From Enterobacter oligotrophicus (GTDB taxonomy: Bacteria > Pseudomonadota > Gammaproteobacteria > Enterobacterales > Enterobacteriaceae), in contig NZ_AP019007.1 in NCBI RefSeq assembly GCF_009176645.1, forward strand, positions 3,348,001 to 3,412,000: DNA of 64,000 bases. Reading direction: 5' to 3'. Position numbers and translations under genes: made by a program. Positions 18,973-28,336 of the stretch are shown here, piece by piece. The stretch's first letter is position 1; each line of letters starts with the position of its first letter. The notes beneath the pieces are model-generated. The model was not told where the DNA came from. It saw only the letters and a list, made by a program, of their open reading frames with translations, and did no database searches.

Positions 18973-18997
18973 GGGCACGGTTCGCCGTGCCCTTTTT
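18973..18997 (+). terminator. Hairpin/T-run between fhuA and fhuC
   Basis: GGGCACGG (18973-18980) pairs with CCGTGCCC (18985-18992) around TTCG, followed by five Ts. The hairpin starts 9 nt after the fhuA stop and ends 16 nt before the fhuC start. It looks like a true intrinsic terminator, so fhuC-D-B is probably expressed by partial read-through, giving more receptor than inner-membrane transporter. Confidence 0.85.
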
Positions 18998-19013
18998 ATT
19001 TAAGTTGGCTGAC

Positions 19014-19811
19014 ATGCAGGATAATAAAACGCAATCCGACACCACCTTTACGCTCAATAACCTCTCCTTTCGCGTACCTGGACGCACTCTGCTGCATCCA
19101 CTCTCTTTAACGTTCCCCGCAGGTAAAGTGACCGGCCTGATTGGTCACAATGGTTCCGGTAAATCGACGCTGCTTAAGATGTTGGGCCGGCACCAGCCGC
19201 CGTCAGAAGGCGATATTTTGCTGGACGGACAACCGCTGGAGAGCTGGAGCAGTAAAGCCTTTGCCCGCAAAGTGGCGTATCTGCCGCAGCAGTTACCGCA
19301 GGCGGAAGGGATGACGGTGCGTGAGCTGGTAGCGATTGGGCGTTATCCGTGGCACGGCGCGCTTGGGCGCTTCGGTGTGGCCGACAGAGAGAAAGTGGAA
19401 GAGGCGATCGCGCTGGTGGGGCTTAAACCGCTGGCGCATCGTCTGGTGGATAGCCTTTCCGGCGGTGAACGCCAGCGTGCGTGGATTGCGATGCTGGTGG
19501 CGCAGGACAGCCGCTGCCTGCTGCTGGATGAACCCACCTCTGCGCTGGATATTGCTCACCAGGTTGATGTGCTGGCGCTGGTGCATCGCTTAAGCCAGCA
19601 GCGCGGTCTGACGGTCATTGCGGTTCTGCACGATATCAATATGGCCGCACGTTATTGCGATTACCTGGTGGCGCTGCGTGGCGGTGAAATGATCGCCCAG
19701 GGGACACCTTCTGAACTGATGCGCAGTGAAACGCTGGAACATATTTACGGTATTCCCATGGGTATTTTGCCTCATCCTGCCGGGGCTGCACCGGTGAGCT
19801 TTGTCTATTGA
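19014..19811 (+). CDS. fhuC: Ferrichrome/hydroxamate ABC transporter ATPase
   Basis: FhuC is the cytoplasmic ATPase that powers FhuB-mediated uptake of ferric hydroxamates. From ATG 19014 it has 265 aa. ABC motifs in order are Walker A GHNGSGKST (about residues 44-52), Q-loop LPQQLPQ, signature LSGGERQR, Walker B LLLDEPTSALD and switch His in VLHDINMAA. The sequence around the start aligns with E. coli FhuC; an upstream ATG at 18987 would lie inside the hairpin. The stop codon shares one base with the fhuD ATG (TGATG), indicating translational coupling. Confidence 0.98.
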   Translation: MQDNKTQSDTTFTLNNLSFRVPGRTLLHPLSLTFPAGKVTGLIGHNGSGKSTLLKMLGRHQPPSEGDILLDGQPLESWSSKAFARKVAYLPQQLPQAEGMTVRELVAIGRYPWHGALGRFGVADREKVEEAIALVGLKPLAHRLVDSLSGGERQRAWIAMLVAQDSRCLLLDEPTSALDIAHQVDVLALVHRLSQQRGLTVIAVLHDINMAARYCDYLVALRGGEMIAQGTPSELMRSETLEHIYGIPMGILPHPAGAAPVSFVY

Positions 19812-20701
19812 TGCTGGATTCAACCTTAATCAGCCGCCGTCGCCTGCTGGCGGCCATGGCGCTCTCACCGTTGCTGTTAAAAATGAACATGGCGCAGGCA
19901 GCAACGATAGATCCTCACCGTATTGTGGCGCTGGAGTGGCTGCCCGTAGAGCTGATGTTGGCGCTGGGCATCACACCTTATGGCGTGGCCGATATTCCCA
20001 ACTACAACCTGTGGGTGAACGAGCCGAAGCTGCCTGACTCGGTGATCGACATCGGCCTGCGTACCGAACCGAACCTTGAACTCCTGACGCAAATGAAGCC
20101 GTCGTTCTTATTCTGGTCCGCAGGTTATGGTCCGTCGGAAGAGACCATGGCGAAGATTGCGCCTGGCCGGGGCTTTTCCTTCAGCGATGGCAAAAAACCA
20201 CTGACGATGGCGCGAAACTCGGTTAACGAGATGGCGCAATTTCTGAACCGGGAAGCGGCGGCGAAGCACCATCTCGACGAATTTGATGCGCTGATTGACT
20301 CCCTGAAGCCACGCTTTACTAACCGTGGCGACCGCCCGCTGCTGATGGTGACACTACTGGATGCCCGCCATATGCTGGTCTTTGGCAAAAACTGCCTGTT
20401 CCAGGAAGTGCTCGATAGCTTTGGTATTCGTAATGCCTGGGAAGGCGAGATGACCTTCTGGGGCAGTACCGCCGTCGGCATTGACCGCCTGGCGGCGTTT
20501 CGTGATGTCGATGTGCTGTGCTTCGATCACGGCAACGATCGTGAAATGCAAACCCTGATGGCGACACCGCTCTGGCAGGCGATGCCATTTGTGCGTGAGC
20601 AACGCTTCCAGCGCGCACCCGCGGTGTGGTTCTACGGTGCAACGCTCTCGGCCATGCACTTTGCCCGCGTGCTGGACAACGCAATGGGAGGCAAGGCATG
20701 A
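19811..20701 (+). CDS. fhuD: Periplasmic ferric-hydroxamate binding protein
   Basis: FhuD binds ferrichrome and other hydroxamates in the periplasm and delivers them to FhuB. From ATG 19811 it has 296 aa. The N-terminus carries SRRRLLAAMALSP, a twin-arginine motif, and ends near AQAA, so export is probably by the Tat route, as reported for E. coli FhuD. The class III binding-protein fold appears as IVALEWLPVELMLALG and later VWFYGATLSAMHFARVL. It overlaps the fhuC stop by 1 nt and the fhuB start by 4 nt. Confidence 0.97.
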   Translation: MLDSTLISRRRLLAAMALSPLLLKMNMAQAATIDPHRIVALEWLPVELMLALGITPYGVADIPNYNLWVNEPKLPDSVIDIGLRTEPNLELLTQMKPSFLFWSAGYGPSEETMAKIAPGRGFSFSDGKKPLTMARNSVNEMAQFLNREAAAKHHLDEFDALIDSLKPRFTNRGDRPLLMVTLLDARHMLVFGKNCLFQEVLDSFGIRNAWEGEMTFWGSTAVGIDRLAAFRDVDVLCFDHGNDREMQTLMATPLWQAMPFVREQRFQRAPAVWFYGATLSAMHFARVLDNAMGGKA

Positions 20702-22680
20702 GTACGCGAATTGCCCGTTTCCCGGCGCTGTTGCTGACCCTCATTTTCCTGGCCGCGCTGGTGTTAACCTGGTTCAACCTGTCGACGGCATTACCGCGTG
20801 AGCAGTGGGGAGCCGCCCTTGCCGCCCCGGATATCGACAACATTCAGCAAATGCTGTTCCATTACAGCTTGCTGCCGCGTCTGGCGATTTCGCTGCTGGT
20901 CGGTGCAGGATTGGGCCTGGTAGGCGTGCTGTTCCAGCAGGTTTTACGTAACCCGCTGGCGGAACCGACTACGCTCGGTGTGGCAACGGGGGCCCAGCTT
21001 GGGATTACGATTACTACGCTCTGGGCATTGCCTGGGGCGTTAACGTCGCAGTTTGCAGCGCTCGTGGGGGCGTGCATCGTGGGTGCGCTGGTCTTTGGCG
21101 TGGCATGGGGAAAACGTCTCTCGCCGGTCACGCTGATTCTGGCGGGACTGGTGGTGAGTTTGTACTGCGGGGCTATCAATCAACTGCTGGTGCTGTTCCA
21201 TCACGATCAGCTGCAAAGCATGTTTATGTGGAGCACCGGTACGCTCACCCAGACCGACTGGAGCATCGTGCAGCGCCTGTGGCCGCAGCTGGCTGGCGGT
21301 GTGGTGCTGACATTGCTGCTGTTGCGCCCACTGACGTTAATGGGGCTGGATGACGGCGTGGCGCGTAATCTGGGGCTGGCACTGTCGCTGGCCCGTCTTG
21401 CAGCGCTAACGCTGGCGATTGTGCTGAGCGCGTTGCTGGTTAACGCGGTCGGCATTATCGGGTTTATCGGCTTGTTTGCGCCGCTGCTGGCAAAAATGCT
21501 TGGAGCGCGTCGTCTGCTGGCGCGTCTGCTGCTGGCACCGCTGATTGGTGCCCTTATCCTCTGGCTTTCCGATCAGGTCATTCTCTGGCTGGCACGTGTC
21601 TGGATGGAAGTTTCTACCGGTTCCGTGACCGCGCTTATCGGCGCGCCGCTGCTGCTGTGGCTGCTGCCGCGCCTGCGCAGTATCAGCGCGCCAGCGATGG
21701 ATGCGGGCGATAAAGTGCATACCGAGCGCCAGTCGGTGCTGTGGTTCAGTCTCGCCGGGCTGGCGGTGCTGATCCTTGCTTCGTTTGCCGCGCTGTCTCT
21801 GGGCCGCGATGCTACAGGCTGGCACTGGGCGACGGGCGACTTACTGAATGAACTGTTGCAATGGCGCTGGCCGCGTATCTTCTCGGCGCTGATTGCGGGC
21901 GTTATGCTGGCGGTTGCGGGCTGTATTATCCAGCGTCTTACCGGTAACCCGATGGCCAGCCCGGAAGTGCTGGGGATCAGCTCCGGTGCGGCGTTTGGCG
22001 TGGTGCTGATGCTCTTCCTGGTGCCCGGAAACGCGTTTGGCTGGCTGATGCCTGCCGGGAGTATCGGGGCGGCGGCGACGTTGCTGATCATTCTGATTGC
22101 CTCCGGGCGTGGCGGTTTTTCACCGCATCGCATGCTGCTGGCCGGTATGGCGCTCAGCACCGCATTTACGATGCTGTTGATGATGCTGCAGGCGAGCGGC
22201 GATCCGCGCATGGCACAGATCCTGACCTGGATTTCCGGCTCCACCTACAGCGCGACCGGCAGTCAGGTGGTTAACACCGGGATTGTGATGATCGTGCTGT
22301 TGGCTATTGTGCCGTTGTGTCGTCGCTGGATGACCATTTTGCCGCTCGGCGGGGAAACCGCGCGTGCGGTGGGGATGGCGCTGACGCCAACGCGTGTGGC
22401 TTTGCTGCTGCTCGCGGCGTGCCTGACGGCAACGGCTACCATGACCATTGGTCCGCTGAGCTTTGTCGGTTTGATGGCTCCGCATATTGCCAGAATGCTC
22501 GGCTTCCGCCGGACAATGCCGCATATCGTAATATCTGCGCTGACGGGCGGGGTGATCCTGGTGTTTGCAGACTGGTGTGGAAGGATGGTGCTGTTCCCGT
22601 ATCAGATCCCGGCGGGGCTGTTGTCGACCTTTATTGGTGCGCCGTACTTTATTTATTTGTTAAGGAAACAGAGCAGATAA
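20698..22680 (+). CDS. fhuB: Ferric-hydroxamate ABC transporter permease (double-length)
   Basis: FhuB is the inner-membrane permease for ferric hydroxamates. Unlike most family members, which act as dimers, it is a tandem fusion of two permease halves. It has 660 aa and about 20 hydrophobic segments. The halves repeat the same pattern: PLAEPTTLGVATGAQLG in the first and PMASPEVLGISSGAAFG in the second. Each carries a coupling region for FhuC (GFIGLFAPLLAKMLG and FVGLMAPHIARMLG). The start ATG overlaps the fhuD stop by 4 nt; an open frame continues upstream inside fhuD but is not supported. It is the last gene of the operon. Confidence 0.98.
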   Translation: MSTRIARFPALLLTLIFLAALVLTWFNLSTALPREQWGAALAAPDIDNIQQMLFHYSLLPRLAISLLVGAGLGLVGVLFQQVLRNPLAEPTTLGVATGAQLGITITTLWALPGALTSQFAALVGACIVGALVFGVAWGKRLSPVTLILAGLVVSLYCGAINQLLVLFHHDQLQSMFMWSTGTLTQTDWSIVQRLWPQLAGGVVLTLLLLRPLTLMGLDDGVARNLGLALSLARLAALTLAIVLSALLVNAVGIIGFIGLFAPLLAKMLGARRLLARLLLAPLIGALILWLSDQVILWLARVWMEVSTGSVTALIGAPLLLWLLPRLRSISAPAMDAGDKVHTERQSVLWFSLAGLAVLILASFAALSLGRDATGWHWATGDLLNELLQWRWPRIFSALIAGVMLAVAGCIIQRLTGNPMASPEVLGISSGAAFGVVLMLFLVPGNAFGWLMPAGSIGAAATLLIILIASGRGGFSPHRMLLAGMALSTAFTMLLMMLQASGDPRMAQILTWISGSTYSATGSQVVNTGIVMIVLLAIVPLCRRWMTILPLGGETARAVGMALTPTRVALLLLAACLTATATMTIGPLSFVGLMAPHIARMLGFRRTMPHIVISALTGGVILVFADWCGRMVLFPYQIPAGLLSTFIGAPYFIYLLRKQSR

Positions 22681-22717
22681 AAAAAAGCCGGGTGTTGCTG
22701 ACGCTCACCCGGCCTAC
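22680..22717 (-). repeat. REP element serving as hemL terminator
   Basis: GCCGGGTG (22687-22694) pairs with CACCCGGC (22707-22714), and the element ends in CCTAC, the typical REP consensus. On the minus strand the hairpin is followed directly by about eight Ts (22686 downward), so it forms an intrinsic terminator for hemL. It lies between the convergent genes fhuB and hemL. Confidence 0.8.
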
Positions 22718-22731
22718 GTTTCTGGCGCGAT

Positions 22732-24012
22732 TTACAACTTCGCAAACACCTTACGCGCCGCGTCGATGGTGTTATTGATATCTTCTTCGCTGTGTGCCAC
22801 GGACATAAAGCCCGCTTCGAACGCAGACGGTGCCAGGTACACGCCTTCTTCCAGCATCAGGTGGAAGAAACGTTTGAAGCGTTCAACGTCACACTTCACG
22901 ACGTCCTGATAGCAGGTCACGGTTTTCGCATCGGTGAAGAAAATCCCGAACATCCCGCCGACATGGTTCACAACCAGTGGAATGCCTGCATTTTCTGCCG
23001 CGTCCAGCAGGCCGTTTGCCAGCTGAGTGGTCAGGGCGGTCAGGGTTTCGTGAATACCCGGCTGCGCCACTTCGGTCAGGCAGGCGAAACCGGCCGCCAT
23101 CGCGATTGGGTTGCCGGAAAGCGTACCCGCCTGGTAAACCGGGCCGGTCGGAGCCAGCGCTTCCATCACCTCTTTGCGGCCACCAAATGCGCCGACAGGC
23201 ATGCCGCCGCCGATGATTTTACCCAGGCAGGTGAGATCCGGCTCGACGCCGTAGTAAGACTGCGCACCCGCCAGCGCCACGCGGAAACCGGTCATCACCT
23301 CGTCAATGATCAGCAGCGCGCCGAACTCATCGCACAATGCGCGCAGGCCAGGCAGGAATTCAGGCTGTGGCGGAATGCAGTTCATGTTGCCCGCAACCGG
23401 TTCAACGATGATGCAGGCGATCTCCTGCGGATACTGCTCGAACGCGGCGCGAACGGTGTCCAGATCGTTATAGGTGCAGGTCAGCGTGTGTTTGGCGAAG
23501 TCAGCAGGTACACCCGGCGAGTTCGGCTGGCCAAGTGTCAGCGCACCGGAACCGGCTTTCACCAGCAGGCAATCGGCGTGACCGTGGTAGCAGCCTTCGA
23601 ACTTGATAATTTTGTCGCGGCCGGTGAAACCACGCGCCAGGCGAATCGCACTCATGGTGGCTTCCGTACCGGAGTTCACCATACGTACCATATCCATGGT
23701 TGGCACCAGCCCGGTGACCAGCTCCGCCATTTTCACTTCCATCTCAGTTGGCGCACCGAAGCTCAGGCCGCGTTGGGCCGCTTCAATCACCGCATTGCGG
23801 ATCGCCGGATGGTTATGCCCCAGCACCATCGGACCCCAGGAGCCGACGTAATCGATATAGGCTTTGCCATCGACATCATACAGATACGCGCCGTCTGCAC
23901 GTTCGATAAACAGCGGCGTACCGCCTACGCCGGTAAAGGCGCGAACAGGTGAGTTCACACCACCGGGGATTAGCTCGCGGGCTGCACTGTAGAGGTTTTC
24001 AGACTTGCTCAT
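22732..24012 (-). CDS. hemL: Glutamate-1-semialdehyde 2,1-aminomutase
   Basis: HemL converts glutamate-1-semialdehyde to 5-aminolevulinate, the first dedicated intermediate of tetrapyrrole synthesis by the C5 route. It is a cytosolic PLP enzyme of aminotransferase class III. From ATG 24012 it has 426 aa. The PLP-binding lysine is Lys265 in [21 protein letters not shown] holds the cofactor-binding Asp, and [15 protein letters not shown] binds phosphate. An upstream in-frame ATG at 24048 is less likely. It is divergent from clcA across about 180 bp and ends at a REP element. Confidence 0.98.
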   Translation of the reverse strand: MSKSENLYSAARELIPGGVNSPVRAFTGVGGTPLFIERADGAYLYDVDGKAYIDYVGSWGPMVLGHNHPAIRNAVIEAAQRGLSFGAPTEMEVKMAELVTGLVPTMDMVRMVNSGTEATMSAIRLARGFTGRDKIIKFEGCYHGHADCLLVKAGSGALTLGQPNSPGVPADFAKHTLTCTYNDLDTVRAAFEQYPQEIACIIVEPVAGNMNCIPPQPEFLPGLRALCDEFGALLIIDEVMTGFRVALAGAQSYYGVEPDLTCLGKIIGGGMPVGAFGGRKEVMEALAPTGPVYQAGTLSGNPIAMAAGFACLTEVAQPGIHETLTALTTQLANGLLDAAENAGIPLVVNHVGGMFGIFFTDAKTVTCYQDVVKCDVERFKRFFHLMLEEGVYLAPSAFEAGFMSVAHSEEDINNTIDAARKVFAKL

Positions 24013-24189
24013 GGCGTCGTTCCTGGTTCGTATAAAATGGTTAAGCACACTATTCTAAGTGATTCGTGGAAGGTTATGAAATTTTTGCCCCATTAACCTC
24101 TCAACATTTGTTAAGTATTTTTCAGGGGACGAGGGGATTGTCTCTGGTAAACTCCTTGCGGCTATTTGTATGACCAAAAAGAACAGACA

Positions 24190-25590
24190 ATGAAAGCAAC
24201 GACTCCCTCATTTGAAGAACAACAGTTTGCGCGCGCGCAGCACCGTATCAGTATTCGGCGTTTACTTAATCGCGATAAAACGCCTCTGGCGATCCTGCTG
24301 GCCGCTGCCGTGGTGGGAACCTTGGCAGGGCTGGTGGGGGTCGCGTTCGAAAAAGCGGTTAACGCCGTCCTTAACTGGCGCATTGGAACGGTCGCCGGGC
24401 ACGCAGATAGCGGATGGCTGGTCTGGGTGTGGGCGTTTGGCCTGTCAGCCCTGTTTGCGATGGTCGGTTATTTTCTGGTGCGCAAATTCGCCCCGGAAGC
24501 GGGCGGCTCGGGTATTCCTGAAATTGAAGGCGCGCTGGAAGAGTTGCGTCCTGTGCGCTGGTGGCGGGTGATCCCCGTTAAATTCATTGGCGGCATGGGA
24601 ACACTTGGCGCGGGAATGGTGCTCGGGCGGGAAGGGCCAACGGTGCAGTTAGGCGGTAACGTGGGGCGAATGGTGGGCGATCTTTTTCGGATGCGCAGTG
24701 CCGAAGCGCGTCATACGCTGCTGGCAACCGGGGCTGCTGCCGGGCTTTCTGCGGCGTTTAATGCGCCGCTGGCGGGTATCCTGTTTATTATCGAGGAGAT
24801 GCGCGCGCAGTTTCGCTATAACCTCATCTCGATAAAAGCGGTGTTTACCGGTGTGATTATGTCGAGCATTGTCTTTCGCATTTTCAATGGCGAAGGGGCG
24901 GTGATTGAAGTCGGTAAGCTGACCAACGCGCCGGTGAATACGCTATGGTTGTATCTGGTTCTCGGCATGATTTTTGGCGTCGTCGGCCCGCTGTTTAACA
25001 CGTTGATCTTACGTGCTCAGGATATGTTCCAGCGTATTCACGGGGGTAATACCACCAGATGGGTGCTGGTCGGCGGTTTGCTTGGCGGAGCTTGCGGGCT
25101 TCTTGGCTTTATCGAACCGAATGCGGCGGGCGGCGGCTTCGGGTTGATCCCGATTGCGGCGGCGGGGAATTTTAGCGTTGGCCTGCTGCTGTTTATGTTT
25201 ATTTCACGGGTTATCACCACGGTGCTCTGCTTTTCCTCTGGCGCGCCTGGCGGTATTTTTGCTCCCATGCTGGCGTTGGGAACTCTGCTGGGAACGGCAT
25301 TTGGCATGGCTGCCACGGCAGGTTTCCCGGCGTATCATCTGGATGCCGGGACGTTTGCGATAGCGGGAATGGGCGCGCTGCTGGCGGCGTCACTGCGTGC
25401 GCCCTTGACCGGGATCGTGCTGGTGCTGGAGATGACGGACAATTACCAGCTCATTTTGCCAATGATCATTACCTGTCTCGGCGCGACACTATTAGCCCAA
25501 TTCCTGGGTGGAAAACCGTTATACTCCACCATTCTTGCTCGTACCCTGGCAAAACAAGAGGCTGAGCGGGCCTCAACGCAGAATACTTGA
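24190..25590 (+). CDS. clcA: H+/Cl- exchange transporter ClcA
   Basis: ClcA exchanges two chloride ions for one proton across the inner membrane and helps in extreme acid resistance. It has 466 aa from ATG 24190, slightly shorter than E. coli because of a trimmed C-terminal tail. Selectivity-filter motifs are GSGIP with Ser107 and GREGP with the external gating Glu148. The internal proton Glu203 is in FIIEEM, and the pore Tyr is in GGKPLYS. About 17-18 helices of the CLC fold are evident. An upstream ATG at 24166 lacks family support. It is transcribed divergently from hemL. Confidence 0.97.
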   Translation: MKATTPSFEEQQFARAQHRISIRRLLNRDKTPLAILLAAAVVGTLAGLVGVAFEKAVNAVLNWRIGTVAGHADSGWLVWVWAFGLSALFAMVGYFLVRKFAPEAGGSGIPEIEGALEELRPVRWWRVIPVKFIGGMGTLGAGMVLGREGPTVQLGGNVGRMVGDLFRMRSAEARHTLLATGAAAGLSAAFNAPLAGILFIIEEMRAQFRYNLISIKAVFTGVIMSSIVFRIFNGEGAVIEVGKLTNAPVNTLWLYLVLGMIFGVVGPLFNTLILRAQDMFQRIHGGNTTRWVLVGGLLGGACGLLGFIEPNAAGGGFGLIPIAAAGNFSVGLLLFMFISRVITTVLCFSSGAPGGIFAPMLALGTLLGTAFGMAATAGFPAYHLDAGTFAIAGMGALLAASLRAPLTGIVLVLEMTDNYQLILPMIITCLGATLLAQFLGGKPLYSTILARTLAKQEAERASTQNT

Positions 25591-25624
25591 ATGAATTACC
25601 AGGGTATTAGATAATGACAAAAAG

Positions 25625-25647
25625 AATTGGGTGATTTTTACCCAATT
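25625..25647. repeat. Inverted repeat between clcA and erpA
   Basis: AATTGGGT (25625-25632) and ACCCAATT (25640-25647) are exact inverted repeats in the 86-bp gap, 30 nt before the erpA start. There is no T-run after it. It may be a weak mRNA hairpin or an operator; I cannot tell which. Confidence 0.4.
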
Positions 25648-25676
25648 GCAGTAAGCAGTATTCATGGGAGCATAAG

Positions 25677-26021
25677 ATGAGTGATGACGTAGCGCTGCCG
25701 TTGCAATTTACCGAAGCAGCAGCCAAGAAAGTGAAAACCCTGATTGCCGACGAAGACAATCCGGATCTGAAACTGCGTGTATATATTACGGGTGGCGGCT
25801 GCAGCGGCTTCCAGTACGGGTTTACCTTTGATGACCAGGTTAACGATGGCGATATGACTATCGAGAAGCAGGGCGTCGCACTGGTGGTTGACCCGATGAG
25901 CCTGCAATATCTGGTGGGCGGTGCAGTGGATTACACCGAAGGTCTGGAAGGGTCTCGCTTTGTCGTGACCAACCCGAACGCAAAAAGCACCTGTGGGTGT
26001 GGTTCTTCGTTCAGTATCTAA
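25677..26021 (+). CDS. erpA: Iron-sulfur cluster insertion protein (A-type carrier)
   Basis: ErpA carries [4Fe-4S] or [2Fe-2S] clusters and hands them to targets such as the isoprenoid enzymes IspG and IspH, which act downstream of Dxr in the same pathway. It has 114 aa. The three cluster-ligand cysteines are present: Cys42 in [10 protein letters not shown] and Cys106/Cys108 in [11 protein letters not shown]. The start ATG follows GGGAGCATAAG. It is monocistronic by context, 86 nt after clcA, and is followed by a dispersed repeat and a hairpin. Confidence 0.98.
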   Translation: MSDDVALPLQFTEAAAKKVKTLIADEDNPDLKLRVYITGGGCSGFQYGFTFDDQVNDGDMTIEKQGVALVVDPMSLQYLVGGAVDYTEGLEGSRFVVTNPNAKSTCGCGSSFSI

Positions 26022-26029
26022 GAAGGTGC

Positions 26030-26077
26030 GGGCTGATGCCCTCACCCTGGCCCTCTCCCACAGGGAGAGGGAGAAAA
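26030..26077. repeat. 48-bp dispersed intergenic repeat, copy B
   Basis: This is the second copy of the element at 13816-13863 (46 of 48 identical by eye). It begins 8 nt after the erpA stop. The inner CTCTCCC-ACA-GGGAGAG hairpin is intact with a 7-bp stem. A separate terminator hairpin follows 6 nt later. Confidence 0.8.
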
Positions 26078-26082
26078 GACTA

Positions 26083-26110
26083 AAAACGGTAACCTTGCGG
26101 TTACCGTTTT
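26083..26110. terminator. Bidirectional terminator between erpA and yadS
   Basis: AAAACGGTAACC (26083-26094) pairs with GGTTACCGTTTT (26099-26110) around TTGC. The flanking A and T runs suit both directions. It sits between the convergent genes erpA (plus) and yadS (minus), whose stop is only 4 nt away. Confidence 0.85.
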
Positions 26111-26114
26111 GCGT

Positions 26115-26732
26115 TTACCTGTCATCCAGCGCAAACGTTGGCAACTTCAGGTGCCAGCGGATCGCCGCTAACCGTATCCCCAGCGTAACGACCATCCCCA
26201 GCATCGCGGAATTCTCCAGCGGGATCGCAAAGGTGTAGTACGCGGTGGCGTGAACAATCCCGCCAACAATACAGGCCGTCGCATAAATTTCGGTTCGCAG
26301 GATCATCGGCACTTCACGTGCCAGAATGTCGCGAATGATCCCGCCACCCACGCCGGTTAATACACCCATGCAGATCGCCACCATCGGGCCTGTCCCTGCA
26401 TTAAAGGCTTTATTCACGCCGATGCCGACAAACACCGCCAGACCGACGGCATCCAGTACCGGGAGTATCCATTTTGGCAATCTGCGAGGCTGGCGAACCA
26501 GCACGATCGTTAACAGACAAGTGACCATCGCAACCACCAGATCGGTTGGGTCTTTAACCCAAAAAACCGGGCCATGCGCCAGCGCCATATCGCGGATTGT
26601 TCCGCCGCCCACAGCAGTGACAACGCCAAGCACCAGCACACCAAACGGGTCCATGCGCAGTTTTCCGGCAAGCAGAACGCCGGAGATAGCAAAAACGGCT
26701 GTGCCAAGAATATCCAGCCAATATACGAGCAT
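26115..26732 (-). CDS. yadS: TRIC-type/UPF0126 membrane protein YadS
   Basis: This small inner-membrane protein contains two UPF0126 (TRIC-channel-like) repeats and is likely a cation channel; its physiological role is not established. It has 205 aa and seven hydrophobic segments. The duplicated signature is visible: VLGVVTAVGGGTIRDMAL near residues 34-51 and CMGVLTGVGGGIIRDILA near residues 120-137. Both contain the GGG-x-IRD motif typical of these channels. It follows btuF by 30 nt and is probably in one unit with mtnN-btuF, as in E. coli. Confidence 0.93.
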   Translation of the reverse strand: MLVYWLDILGTAVFAISGVLLAGKLRMDPFGVLVLGVVTAVGGGTIRDMALAHGPVFWVKDPTDLVVAMVTCLLTIVLVRQPRRLPKWILPVLDAVGLAVFVGIGVNKAFNAGTGPMVAICMGVLTGVGGGIIRDILAREVPMILRTEIYATACIVGGIVHATAYYTFAIPLENSAMLGMVVTLGIRLAAIRWHLKLPTFALDDR

Positions 26733-26762
26733 CGTGAAATCCTCGAATTCTTCGGGTCTACG

Positions 26763-27563
26763 TTAATGACTCTCAGCCAACGCGGCGCAGAGTTGTTTTG
26801 CGGCGAGGATAATACGCGGGCTGGCGCGTTCAAACCAGTCGCTGTGTAGCGCTATCACCGGAATTTTGAGCTGGCGTTGCCAGAATTGTTCAATTTTAGG
26901 AATCTCGCTCGCACTTCCGACCACGACAATGGCCTGAGGTTGCCGCGCCAGCACCTGTTCCCGGCTCACCTGCGGCCAGGGCACCCGGCTGGCGGCAAAG
27001 ATATTTTCACCGCCGCAGGCTTCCAGTACCTGATTCTGTATTGAACCTTTCCCGGTGGTGAACAGCGGCTGGCTGCCAAACTGCAGGAAAACGCGCTTTT
27101 TGGCAGGCGTATCGTATCTGGATTTCAGCGCGGCATAGTCGCTGAGCAACTGCTGTGCGGTTTGCACGGCTTTTTTGGGGGTTGGGCTATAGGGAGCCAG
27201 GTCGCGCAGCGCCTGGGCAACCTGCTCAATGCTCACCGCGTCAACCCACATGACTTTTATTCCGAGCGACGAGAGCTGGTTTACCTGTCTTTCGGCGTTG
27301 CCGCCACGCCAGGCCAGCACGAGATCGGGCTTAAGCGCCACAATGCGCTCAAGATTCATCCCCTGCCATGTGGCAACCTGTTCTATATCAGCCGCTTGCG
27401 GCGGATAATCCGAAAAACTGCTGACGCCAACGGGCGTGATCCCGGCGGCAAAAGCCAGCTCGGTGTTGGCGGGGGAGAGCGTTATCACCCGCGGTGCAGC
27501 AAAAAGCCATACCGGGGCGAATAAAAGCAGGGCGGCCAGCGCCCTTAAGAACGGTTTAGCCAC
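26763..27563 (-). CDS. btuF: Vitamin B12-binding periplasmic protein
   Basis: BtuF captures cobalamin in the periplasm for the BtuCD transporter. It has 266 aa. The N-terminal hydrophobic stretch (to about LFA, residue 22) is a signal peptide. The mature start [19 protein letters not shown] and the [20 protein letters not shown] segment match the class III binding-protein fold and the B12-binding Trp region. Two cysteines (EACGGEN and KQLCAAL) form the family disulfide. The start overlaps the mtnN stop by 8 nt, which suggests translational coupling. Genes for BtuC and BtuD are not in the window. Confidence 0.97.
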   Translation of the reverse strand: MAKPFLRALAALLLFAPVWLFAAPRVITLSPANTELAFAAGITPVGVSSFSDYPPQAADIEQVATWQGMNLERIVALKPDLVLAWRGGNAERQVNQLSSLGIKVMWVDAVSIEQVAQALRDLAPYSPTPKKAVQTAQQLLSDYAALKSRYDTPAKKRVFLQFGSQPLFTTGKGSIQNQVLEACGGENIFAASRVPWPQVSREQVLARQPQAIVVVGSASEIPKIEQFWQRQLKIPVIALHSDWFERASPRIILAAKQLCAALAESH

Positions 27564-28254
27564 GTGCCAGTTTCTGCACCAGGCTTTCCACCATCACGGT
27601 AGACTGTTTGGCCGCAACGGCCAGGAACTCGTCAAAGCTCAGGTGAGACTGTTGATCGGCCACGTCAGAGATAGCGCGAACCACCACGAACGGTACGCTG
27701 AAATTATGGCAAACGTGAGCAATCGCGGTCGCTTCCATTTCAACGGCAACGGCCTGCGGGAAGTTATGACGGATTTTAGCCAGGCCGACAGAGCCATTGA
27801 TGAAAGCATCGCCGCTAACGATCAAACCGCGCACCGCATTGAGGTTCAGCTCCGCGATGCAGCTTTCTGCTGCAGCAATCAGCTTGTCATCCGCTTTAAA
27901 GCCCGCCGGACAACCCGGAAGCTGACCATATTCGTAGCCGAATGCCGTGACGTCTGCATCGTGGTAACGCGCTTCGTCAGAAACCACGATATCGCCCACT
28001 TTTAACGTGGAGGCCAGGCCGCCCGCAGAGCCGGTATTAATGATCACGTCCGGCTTGCAGCGCTCAAGCAACAGCGTTGCACCCAGCGCAGCAGCAACTT
28101 TACCGATGCCTGATTTCAGCAGAGCCACATCCACTCCATTCAACTGGCCGGTGTAGATCTCACAGCCACCCAGAGAGAGAGTCTGACGGTTCTCAATTTT
28201 GTCACGCAGCAGCGTAACTTCTTCTTCCATTGCACCAATAATGCCGATTTTCAT
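27556..28254 (-). CDS. mtnN: 5'-methylthioadenosine/S-adenosylhomocysteine nucleosidase
   Basis: MtnN (Pfs) hydrolyses methylthioadenosine, S-adenosylhomocysteine and 5'-deoxyadenosine to adenine plus the thioribose. This recycles inhibitors of SAM enzymes and supplies the autoinducer-2 precursor. It has 232 aa, the E. coli length. The catalytic residues are visible: Glu12 in [10 protein letters not shown], and Asp197 in VRAISDVAD, with Glu174 in VEMEATAIA at the ribose site. It is divergent from dgt across 82 bp and overlaps btuF by 8 nt. Confidence 0.98.
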   Translation of the reverse strand: MKIGIIGAMEEEVTLLRDKIENRQTLSLGGCEIYTGQLNGVDVALLKSGIGKVAAALGATLLLERCKPDVIINTGSAGGLASTLKVGDIVVSDEARYHDADVTAFGYEYGQLPGCPAGFKADDKLIAAAESCIAELNLNAVRGLIVSGDAFINGSVGLAKIRHNFPQAVAVEMEATAIAHVCHNFSVPFVVVRAISDVADQQSHLSFDEFLAVAAKQSTVMVESLVQKLARG

Positions 28255-28336
28255 AGATTTACTCGCGATGTGCCTTGTTAAGATGCATAGTCTATCATGC
28301 GGTTAAGGGGAAACGCATTCTCACGCGGGGGAGCAC

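Noticed and set aside
22792..23952. A 386-codon open frame antisense to hemL
   Set aside because: It is a shadow of the conserved hemL frame, full of His, Arg and Gln from complementary codons, with no domain.
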